The position numbers and the translations under genes are program-made. From Sphingomonas sp. Leaf208 (GTDB lineage Bacteria; Pseudomonadota; Alphaproteobacteria; Sphingomonadales; Sphingomonadaceae), in NCBI RefSeq assembly GCF_001421415.1, contig NZ_LMKH01000012.1:480597-544596 (forward strand): a stretch of DNA of 64,000 nt. Direction: 5' to 3'. Positions 43,308 through 50,334 of this stretch are shown in pieces. How positions within the stretch are numbered: the first letter of the stretch is position 1; every line of letters starts with the position of its first letter. The notes beneath the pieces are model-generated. The model did no database searches. It saw only the letters and a program-made list of their open reading frames with translations, and was not told the origin of the DNA.

Positions 43308-43825
43308 GCTTCGGTACCGACAGCATGCCACGTCACGTCGTCGCCGATGACTATCCGCGCTGCATTCCCCAACGCCGACGCCACCTCCGGCCGCCGGTCT
43401 TTCGCCATGCCGTGACAGATCACGAGATCGGCTGGCAGGTCGTGCTCCTCCCGCAAGGCGGTGACCATGTCCGCCACCTCGAACGTCGTGCCGATCGCGA
43501 GGTTGGTGCAACGGCTCGCCGCCGCGCGGGCGCGACCGATCAGCGTAGGCGATCCGTCGACCCCGCGCCCTTCAATCGCCGTGAAACCGAGCGATCGGGC
43601 ATGATGCACCGCTTGCAGGAGGAACGAGCCCGCGCCGCAATCGGCATCGACGATGCGGACCGCGTGACGCCCGTCATCACGCAACGCTGCAAGGGCGGCA
43701 GTGACGACCGGCCAACGCGGATCATGAATCGCGGCTTTCGACCCTGGCATCGCGGTTTTGGTCGCGATCTTCGGGCTTGGGGCGGGGTGAAGACGGTTCG
43801 GGCGAGTTTGCGTGTTCATTGTCAT
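43304..43825 (-). CDS. SAM-dependent methyltransferase-like protein
   Basis: 173 residues from ATG 43825, overlapping the upstream stop; an ATG two codons later is an alternative. Motif I-like AVRIVDADCGAGSFLLQAVH at about 55-74 (VDxDCGAGS), then RGVDGSPTLIGRARA, where the acidic residue follows as in SAM binders, and VADMVTALREEHDLPADLVI. This is a Rossmann methyltransferase layout; the substrate is unknown. It is part of a three-gene overlapping unit (44097 to 43044). Confidence 0.7.
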   Translation of the reverse strand: MTMNTQTRPNRLHPAPSPKIATKTAMPGSKAAIHDPRWPVVTAALAALRDDGRHAVRIVDADCGAGSFLLQAVHHARSLGFTAIEGRGVDGSPTLIGRARAAASRCTNLAIGTTFEVADMVTALREEHDLPADLVICHGMAKDRRPEVASALGNAARIVIGDDVTWHAVGTEA

Positions 43826-44097
43826 GCCGCCCGCGGCAGTGCGCGCTCGTCGCGCCCGACGGGGGCGAACGAAATGACTGGGACCAGCGGCGCGTTGGCG
43901 ATCTCGACGCTCGCATGATAGATGTCGCGCTCGGCCTGGGCGTAGCTCATCGCCGCGCCGTAGGAGATGAAACGCCCTTCGAGATTGCGCCTGCTGTCCT
44001 GGACGAGCCAATGCCCTGCGCGATCCTGGCCGACATAGATGACGAGCCCAGTATAGAGCCCGGTAGGATCGGGTTCCGATATGGTTTCAGACGACAT
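43822..44097 (-). CDS. Small unknown protein
   Basis: 91 residues. Not recognised. Contains YVGQDRAGHWLVQDSRRNLE and FISYGAAMSYAQAERDIYH, reminiscent of small stand-alone proteins in which a strand-rich WxV block is followed by an A-Y-A helix (DUF2188-like). Overlaps the methyltransferase-like gene by 4 bases, which supports it being real. The 313 bases upstream (44098-44410) show no gene. Confidence 0.55.
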   Translation of the reverse strand: MSSETISEPDPTGLYTGLVIYVGQDRAGHWLVQDSRRNLEGRFISYGAAMSYAQAERDIYHASVEIANAPLVPVISFAPVGRDERALPRAA

Positions 44098-44410
44098 GTC
44101 GCCTTATTGCCTTTCGTATCGCGAGCGTCGTGCCCGCGCTCATGATCTACGAGCCGCGACATAGCGCTGCGAGATCGATCCCCGCGGATCGCATAGCGCG
44201 GGCATAGTGTTGCCCTCGCTTCACCGCGTTTCGGATGTATCGAGGTACTTGAGCCTGATAGCTGGGCAGTGGCCTGCTGGTCCCGATGACGGGTTGCGTC
44301 AATTCGGCGCGCGTCGGTTAGCGATCGACGCGAAAGAGCCTGCCGACAGCGCACTCCCGAGCTACGTTTTCCGGCAGGCAATGCCGAAAAGCCAACTTCC
44401 AGCGACCTCG

Positions 44411-44707
44411 TTAAAGCGCGTTGCCCCGTCGATAGCGAACGCTCATACCGTACGTGAATTGTCGTCCACGTCGGATTTCAGTGAGCGCGCGATTGCCGTA
44501 GCCGGGTAGCGAAATCAGCAGTTCAACCAGATCCTGCTCCAGTCGCCCGGCGTCGTGCAGGACGGTTTCGGCAAGTTCCACGTCCGCCACGACCATAACG
44601 TCCCGCAATACCGCATCAACGGCAAGGACGATCGCCGGTCCCAGCCCCGACTGGATCCTAGTCGGCCCACCTGTCCAGTTCAGTCGTGATTGGATTTGCG
44701 ACGTCAT
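44411..44707 (-). CDS. Possible small hypothetical protein
   Basis: 98 residues, weakly supported. Starts MTSQIQSRLNWTGGPTRIQS, with a central LAVDAVLRDVMVVADVELAE helix. A GTGAGAA stretch 8-10 bases before the ATG might serve as ribosome site. No family recognised, no operon partner, in a gene-poor stretch. It may be a chance ORF. Confidence 0.35.
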   Translation of the reverse strand: MTSQIQSRLNWTGGPTRIQSGLGPAIVLAVDAVLRDVMVVADVELAETVLHDAGRLEQDLVELLISLPGYGNRALTEIRRGRQFTYGMSVRYRRGNAL

Positions 44708-44837
44708 GGTTTCTCACGACGGAGTCCACTCAAGATCTTCTCGCCACGAAACACCTGCTCAGCCGTCGGGCTTCGCAGCGTCACTTGGCTACATACAAAC
44801 AGGACCGTTCGGACACGTTACCCGCTCGAGCCGGCGC

Positions 44838-45098
44838 CTATATGCCGCGCCATGCGAGCGGGTGTGGCAGAACGTCAGCGGAATAGTCGACCTGGAGCAC
44901 GCGGCGTCGTCGCGGCTGGTCGGCAGGGAGCGATGCGTGGACGATAGGCGTAGCGTAGAGCCAGGGCGTGTCGATCGGAAGCGCGGCCAAAGCAGTCTCG
45001 AGGCGAACAAGCGCTGGTTCGTCCAGCGCCTGCGGAAAGAATTCGGCGCCGTCTTGGTCGAGATTGAGATCGAAGGGTTGATCGAGCCTTTCAAACAT
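44838..45098 (-). pseudogene. Internally deleted phytanoyl-CoA dioxygenase-type gene
   Basis: 86 codons. The first 45 (DLNLDQDGAEFFPQALDEPA and onward to ALAALPIDTP) resemble the N-terminus, and the last 41 (WLYATPIVHASLPADQPRRR then VLQVDYSADVLPHPLAWRGI) the C-terminus, of small PhyH-type Fe(II)/2-oxoglutarate oxygenases. About 100 residues with the HxD iron-binding core are missing at PWLYATP. The frame is open, so a clean deletion is likely. Surrounding bases 44708-44837 and 45099-45284 hold nothing else. Confidence 0.65.
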
Positions 45099-45284
45099 GT
45101 CGATGCGGGTAGCCGAGGCCGCCGCCGCAGTCGACCTGACACCGCTTCTCGACAGCTGCCGCCCGAAAGTTCGCGTTTACGACACGTCCAGACGGTGCAC
45201 TCTTGAGCGTACCCGAACAGATGATTTTGGAAAACGGGTTGATGGAGGGCGACATAGACATGCCAAGATCTAGCCAAATGACAT

Positions 45285-45884
45285 CTATCGCTCGGTAAAG
45301 CCCAGTAGCAGGGTGCTTGCGACGGCGCGCGCGTCGGGGCCGAGCGCCTCGTCAGGCAGTTCGCCGGCGCTCCAGAACGACAGGGCGCCGCGAAACCCTA
45401 GGGCGAGTTGCCTCGGCAGGCAGTCCAACGCGTAGGTCCGGCGATTCTCCGGGATGCCCTCGCCCGCTCCCAGCGCGAGCGTCCACAATGCGGTAGAGCG
45501 CGCCCAGGCCTGACCCGCCGAACCACCGGTCGTGCCGATCCAGCTCATCACGGCGCGGTTCACACCGGGTTCCTCCAGCATCACCGCTACCGCCGTGTCG
45601 ACAGCGAGCAGCACGCGGGATGCAGCGTCAGTCGGAAGCCGCGCCTCGGCGAAGCGCATTGCCATCGTGTCCGTCCGACGTTCGGATAAGGCGTGCATGA
45701 TCGCCCCCTTGCTTCCGAAATGATTGAACGGCGTGGCGAAGCTGACGCCGGCTTCGGCGGCGAGGTCGCGCATGGAGAAGTCGGCCTTGCCACTCCGCAG
45801 CAGTCGTTCCGCAGCGTCGATCACCCGTTGGCGCACGGGCTCACCCCGGATCGCAATGTTCTCCCGTGTCTTGTCCCGTGCCAT
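45285..45884 (-). CDS. TetR family transcriptional regulator
   Basis: 199 residues. N-terminal helix-turn-helix: QRVIDAAERLLRSGKADFSM, RDLAAEAGVSFATPFNHFGS, KGAIMHALSERR. The ligand domain is not family-typable by eye. It is divergent from the SDR gene at 45934 with a 49-base gap that holds a perfect 14-base palindrome, so it most likely represses itself and that gene. Confidence 0.9.
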   Translation of the reverse strand: MARDKTRENIAIRGEPVRQRVIDAAERLLRSGKADFSMRDLAAEAGVSFATPFNHFGSKGAIMHALSERRTDTMAMRFAEARLPTDAASRVLLAVDTAVAVMLEEPGVNRAVMSWIGTTGGSAGQAWARSTALWTLALGAGEGIPENRRTYALDCLPRQLALGFRGALSFWSAGELPDEALGPDARAVASTLLLGFTER

Positions 45885-45893
45885 ATCGCTATC

Positions 45894-45922
45894 TATATCA
45901 TGATATACAAACCCAGTATAAT
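45894..45922 (+). promoter_or_regulatory. TetR operator palindrome and -10 of the SDR gene
   Basis: TATATCATGATATA (45894-45907) is a perfect palindrome in the divergent gap. A perfect -10 hexamer TATAAT lies at 45917-45922, so the palindrome covers the expected -35 position. Repressor binding there would block RNA polymerase. AT-rich compared with its surroundings. Confidence 0.7.
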
Positions 45923-45933
45923 GGAGTTAGCCC

Positions 45934-46779
45934 GTGGCAACCATCACCGCCAAGACCTTCCTCATCACCGGCGTGAGTTCCGGCCTCGGCCGCGCGTTTG
46001 CCGAGGGTGCGTTGGGCGCCGGCCACCGCGTGATCGGCACCGTGCGGAACGAGGGCGACGCCAACACGTTCGCTGCGCTCGCAGCGGGCCGTGCATATCC
46101 CCTGATCCTCGACGTGACCGACTTCGCGGCGATTCCAGCCGCCGTGGCCGAAGCGGAGCGGCACGCCGGTGCGGTCGAAGTGTTGGTGAACAATGCCGGA
46201 TACGGTCACGAAGGCGTGTTGGAGGAATCTTCGATGGACGATCTTCAGCGTCAATTTGCGGCCAACGTGTATGGGCCGGTGGCGATGATGAAGGCCGTGC
46301 TTCCCGGCATGCGCAAGCGTCGTAGCGGCCACATCGTCAACGTGACCTCGATGGGTGGCTTTATCACGATGCCGGGGATCAGCTTCTACTGCGGTAGCAA
46401 GTTCGCGTTGGAAGGCATCTCCGAGGCGCTCGGTAAGGAGGTGGCGGATTTCGGCATTCGGGTGACGGCCTTGGCACCCGGCCAGTTCCGGACGGATTGG
46501 GCAGGACGCTCGATGGATCGCACCCCGCGCAGTATTTCCGACTACGACGCCGTGATGGATCCGATCCGCGCAGCCCGCCAGGCCAAGAGCGGCAATCAAC
46601 CCGGCGATCCGGCCAAGGCCGCACAGGCTTTGCTCGCGATAGTCGATGCCGAGACCCCACCGGTACGCCTGTTCCTGGGCGAGGACGCGCTGGGCGTGGT
46701 CCATCAGAAGCTCGATGCGATGAAGGCCGAGATCGCCGCATGGGATGCGCTCTCCCGTTCGACCAGCTTCGCATCGTGA
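45934..46779 (+). CDS. Short-chain dehydrogenase/reductase
   Basis: 281 residues, GTG start with GGAG 8-10 bases upstream. Classical SDR: cofactor motif TGVSSGLG at about 13-20, NNAG at about 88-91, the catalytic serine in VNVTSMGG, and YCGSK (YxxxK). The long C-terminal part resembles the oxidoreductases that reduce aromatic or aliphatic carbonyls; substrate unknown. It is controlled, by position, by the divergent TetR regulator. Confidence 0.92.
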   Translation: MATITAKTFLITGVSSGLGRAFAEGALGAGHRVIGTVRNEGDANTFAALAAGRAYPLILDVTDFAAIPAAVAEAERHAGAVEVLVNNAGYGHEGVLEESSMDDLQRQFAANVYGPVAMMKAVLPGMRKRRSGHIVNVTSMGGFITMPGISFYCGSKFALEGISEALGKEVADFGIRVTALAPGQFRTDWAGRSMDRTPRSISDYDAVMDPIRAARQAKSGNQPGDPAKAAQALLAIVDAETPPVRLFLGEDALGVVHQKLDAMKAEIAAWDALSRSTSFAS

Positions 46780-46847
46780 CCGCCTGAGCGCCGGTGGGTT
46801 AGTCGGAGGCGCTGCTTGAGGATGGAACTTCGGCAGAGCCCCCCACC

Positions 46848-47762
46848 TCAGCTGTCCGGCACCATTTTCCGGCAAATCCCGATCACGGTCTCTCGCAGCC
46901 ACCGGTGAGCGGGATCGGCGTCCATCCGTGGATGCCAGATCGCCGACACGGCAATCTCGGGGGTAGCAACGGGAAGCGGGAACGTGCAGATTCCTTCCAC
47001 ACCCGGTGCTTTGCGACGAAAACCCAAACCGGGCACGAGCGCGATCAGGTCCGACTGCTCGGCGATCCGCAAGGCGTCGGCGAAGCCCGGCACGACCACC
47101 ATCGTATCGCGGCTCAGCCCCAGCTCGGCCAGCGCGGCATCGACCGGGCCGATGAACGCGCCACGGCGGGACGCGGCGACATGCCGGCAGGCTGCGTAGC
47201 GCTCTGGCGTGATCGCGCCCGAGAGCAGCGGATGCCCCGTTCTCGCCGCCCCGACAAACCGGTCGCGGAAGATGAGCCGCGTGCGCATTTCGGGCGCGGA
47301 AACGCCGATTACGCCGACTTCTAGGTCGATCTGCCCCGCGCGTAGCGGCTCTGCGTTCTTATCGGGCTTCGGCGCGAAGCGCAGGCGGACACGGGGCGCC
47401 GCCGATGCGATGCCGGCCACCAACGGACCGCAGAACATCTCGACGAAACCCTCGCTCGCGCGGATGGTGAAGACGCGGTCGAGTTCCGCCATGTCGATCT
47501 CGCCAGTTGACGGCTTGAGGACCGTTCGAACGTCGCGCACGAGTGCGTGAACGACATCGCGCAGCTCGATCGCCCGCGGCGTTGGCACCAGGCCACGTCC
47601 TGCTCTGACGAGGAGCGGATCGCCAGTAGCGTTGCGAAGCCGCGTCAAGGTCCGGCTCATCGCCGACGCGCTCAGTCCCAGCTTTCGCGCGGCCCCGGTC
47701 ACGCTCCCCTCGGACAGAAGTGCGTCGAGTGCATCAAGCAGGTTCAGATCGAGGTCGGTCAT
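46848..47762 (-). CDS. LysR family transcriptional regulator
   Basis: 304 residues from ATG 47762. N-terminal winged helix: DLNLLDALDALLSEGSVTGA, ARKLGLSASAMSRTLTRLRN, then a periplasmic-binding-protein-like effector domain. It is divergent from the SDR at 47891 (128-base gap), so it most likely controls the SDR-amidohydrolase pair. It converges on the SDR ending at 46779. Confidence 0.92.
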   Translation of the reverse strand: MTDLDLNLLDALDALLSEGSVTGAARKLGLSASAMSRTLTRLRNATGDPLLVRAGRGLVPTPRAIELRDVVHALVRDVRTVLKPSTGEIDMAELDRVFTIRASEGFVEMFCGPLVAGIASAAPRVRLRFAPKPDKNAEPLRAGQIDLEVGVIGVSAPEMRTRLIFRDRFVGAARTGHPLLSGAITPERYAACRHVAASRRGAFIGPVDAALAELGLSRDTMVVVPGFADALRIAEQSDLIALVPGLGFRRKAPGVEGICTFPLPVATPEIAVSAIWHPRMDADPAHRWLRETVIGICRKMVPDS

Positions 47763-47890
47763 AGCCGCGACCATGCTCGATCCAGCTGCAACACGATAGG
47801 CTTCTGGTGCAATGATACTGTGCATCCACTGCGTCTGGCGCATTGATCGCGGCCGAGTAGATATTGCCCCGACATACTTCGGAGCATCCC

Positions 47891-48598
47891 ATGACCCAAG
47901 ACACCTCCAATCCCGGCACAATCCTGCTGATCGGCGCATCGCGCGGCCTGGGCCTCGGTTTGGCCGGTGAGTTCGCGAAGCGCGGATGGCATGTCGTCGC
48001 CACCGTGCGCGCGGGCGCCCGAACCGAACTGCACGATCTGGCCGAGGCGCATCCCGATCGTATCGAGATCGAGACCGTCGATATCGCGCAACCGCAACAG
48101 ATCGCCATGCTGCGCGACCGTCTCGCCAGCAGGGTGTTCGACCTGCTGTTCGTCAACGCCGGCACTGCGAACATGGAGGACGAAATCGCCGGCGAGATCG
48201 CGACCGAGGAATATACGCGCGTGCCCGTGACGAATGCGCTCGGTCCCATGCGCGTGATCGAGGCCTGCCGGAATCTGGTCGCAGCCGATGGGCTGATCGG
48301 CGTCATGTCCTCGGGCCAGGGCAGCATCACCAACAACACCAACGGCCTTCACGAGGTCTATCGCAGCAGCAAGGCGGCGCTCAATCAACTCGTACGGAGC
48401 TACGCGGCGCGCCATGCAGAGGATCGCCGCGCGCTGGTGCTGATGGCACCCGGCTGGATACGAACCCAGCTCGGCGGGCCAAAGGCGCCGTTCGGTGTAG
48501 ACGATAGCGTGCCCTTGATCATGGACGTGCTGCTCGGCCGTCAGGGCAAGCCGGGTCTCGCCTTCCTCGATCGCGACGGGAAAACGGTCCCATGGTGA
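47891..48598 (+). CDS. Short-chain dehydrogenase/reductase
   Basis: 235 residues from ATG 47891 with GGAG 7 bases upstream. Cofactor motif GASRGLGLGLA, VNAG, serine block VMSSGQGSI, and YRSSK (YxxxK). Ends with GKTVPW. It resembles the short SDR/NADP Rossmann proteins of the C-factor type. It overlaps the amidohydrolase by 7 bases, so the pair probably acts in one catabolic path under the divergent LysR regulator. Confidence 0.9.
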   Translation: MTQDTSNPGTILLIGASRGLGLGLAGEFAKRGWHVVATVRAGARTELHDLAEAHPDRIEIETVDIAQPQQIAMLRDRLASRVFDLLFVNAGTANMEDEIAGEIATEEYTRVPVTNALGPMRVIEACRNLVAADGLIGVMSSGQGSITNNTNGLHEVYRSSKAALNQLVRSYAARHAEDRRALVLMAPGWIRTQLGGPKAPFGVDDSVPLIMDVLLGRQGKPGLAFLDRDGKTVPW

Positions 48599-49593
48599 CC
48601 GAGCCAGCAACGACGCTGATCGGCATCGAGGAACACTTCCTGACACCGGCGATCGACCACGCATGGCAGGCGATCGGGCTGGAAGCGGCCGATCCGAGCG
48701 TCAGCTACCATCAAGGCGCGTTCGGACGGCGCCTCGTCGACCTCGCAGACGAAAGGCTCGCGCTGATGGACGAAACCGGCCTCGACGTTCAGGTGCTGTC
48801 GCTGACCACCCCCGCGCTGCACGATCTCGGCTCGGAAAGCGTGGAGTTGGCACGGCGCACCAACAACGCCTTGGCGGAGGCGGTCGCACGGCACCCGACC
48901 AGGTTCCAGGCGATGGCGACCCTGCCGGTGTCCATGCCTGACGAAGCAGCGATCGAGCTCGAGCGCTGCGTTTCGACGCTAGGCTTCAAGGGCACGATGC
49001 TCTGTGGCCGGGTTGGCGTGCGCCACCTCGACGACCCGGCATTCGCGCCCGTTCTCGATCGTGCAGCAGCACTGGGTGTGCCCGTGCTGCTGCACCCCCG
49101 CACGCCACCAGCGCCGGTACGCGAGGCCTATTACGCCGGCTTCTCGCCGATCGTGGACGCCGCCTTCGCGACCGTGGGACTGGGCTGGCACTATGACGCC
49201 GGCATCCAGTTCCTACGCCTCGTTCTGGCAGGCATGTTCGATCGCTTGCCGAACCTCCAGGTGATCCTCGGCCATTGGGGCGAACTAGTTCTCTTCTACG
49301 CGGAACGCCTGGCGGTCATGGACCGCGTCGCGAACCTGTCCAACCCGATCGCGCACTACCTGCGACACAACCTGTACGTGACCGCCAGTGGCATGTTCCT
49401 GCCCCACTATCTGCAGCGAGCGATGGCGGTCGTCGGCCCGGACCGGCTGCTGTTCTCGACGGACTATCCCTACCAATACCGCGAAGGCGGCGACGCACGT
49501 CGCTTCCTTGCAGGCTGCGGTCTGAACGATGCTGACAAGGCGGCGTTCGCGCATGGCAACTGGCTACGGCTGACGAGCGATGCAGCCGCATAG
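48592..49593 (+). CDS. Amidohydrolase family (ACMSD/gamma-resorcylate decarboxylase-like)
   Basis: 333 residues; ATG 48592 or GTG 48595 inside the SDR end. TIM-barrel metal-dependent amidohydrolase 2: EEHFLTPAI replaces the usual HxH at the first strand, as in gamma-resorcylate-type decarboxylases. Then LDVQVLSLTTPALHDL, PVLLHPRTPP (metal His), GHWGELVLFYAERL (catalytic His), and FSTDYPY (active-site Asp). A decarboxylase or hydrolase for an aromatic acid is likely; substrate unknown. Confidence 0.85.
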   Translation: MVTEPATTLIGIEEHFLTPAIDHAWQAIGLEAADPSVSYHQGAFGRRLVDLADERLALMDETGLDVQVLSLTTPALHDLGSESVELARRTNNALAEAVARHPTRFQAMATLPVSMPDEAAIELERCVSTLGFKGTMLCGRVGVRHLDDPAFAPVLDRAAALGVPVLLHPRTPPAPVREAYYAGFSPIVDAAFATVGLGWHYDAGIQFLRLVLAGMFDRLPNLQVILGHWGELVLFYAERLAVMDRVANLSNPIAHYLRHNLYVTASGMFLPHYLQRAMAVVGPDRLLFSTDYPYQYREGGDARRFLAGCGLNDADKAAFAHGNWLRLTSDAAA

Positions 49594-49636
49594 CCGTTCG
49601 ATGCCACCCATCGCGCAGACCAAGGATCACGACCCT

Positions 49637-49807
49637 GTGGCCGATTTCGCAGGTGCCTTGAGCAGGGTGTTCGCCCGCATGATCGCCCATCGCGCAACGA
49701 TCGTCTCGACAGAGAAGCTTGCAGATGATCTCTTATCGATAACGGTCGAGGCAACCGGATTTAGGCGTGACGTGGATACCCGGCGAGAAAGTATCAATCG
49801 CGACGCA
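49637..49807 (+). pseudogene. Remnant of a siderophore-interacting (FAD-binding 9) protein
   Basis: The frame from GTG 49637 reads VADFAGALSRVFARMIAHRA, then ATIVSTEKLADDLLSITVEA, like the N-terminus of FAD-dependent ferric-siderophore reductases. After RRDV, near 49772, the family motif continues in the next frame as WIPGEKVSIAT, implying a frameshift. No downstream NAD domain is found. The stretch 49810-50334 is gene-poor and less GC-rich, with no reliable gene. Confidence 0.45.
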
Positions 49808-50334
49808 CTCGATATTCGAAACGCACGCGCACACACCATTCGAAAGAGATGGGGACCTGGACCGGCTCCGAACCTTAGGCTTCCTGCGTAGTTCCAAGCC
49901 AGGATGTGCCTAACCTCGCTCAGTAAGTGTCGGTGACACCTGTGACGTTCTTGGTGTCTTCCAGTGGCTCTGATTGCTTGCCAGGGTATCGAGGTCTGGG
50001 CGCTAGCCGACCGACAACGGTCTGGTTACGAATACCCAGAAGCGGACGCTCGCAAGCTATCTAGTGAACTTGTCCGGCAGTCCTTGTTCTTGCGCTCTGA
50101 CCGTCTGCGATCATCGTTTAGATATCCGCTCAAACGAACAGAAGCTGTCGAGGAGGCGCTTCATTACCCTTGTGCCGTAGCAGGTATTCGACCCCTCTCG
50201 TGAGGCTACATCATAGCTTCATTATAGTGGCGTCACGCGTCCGAAACAAAGGTGACGCTCAGCCGTCATCGAGGATGCTCATAACGCCCCGGACAAATCG
50301 GTTACAATCCGATTCACTACAGGGGTTCATGTTT

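Noticed and set aside
49964..50203. 79-codon plus-strand ORF before the TonB receptor
   Set aside because: No ribosome site, no family, unusual composition and no conservation cue; treated as non-coding.
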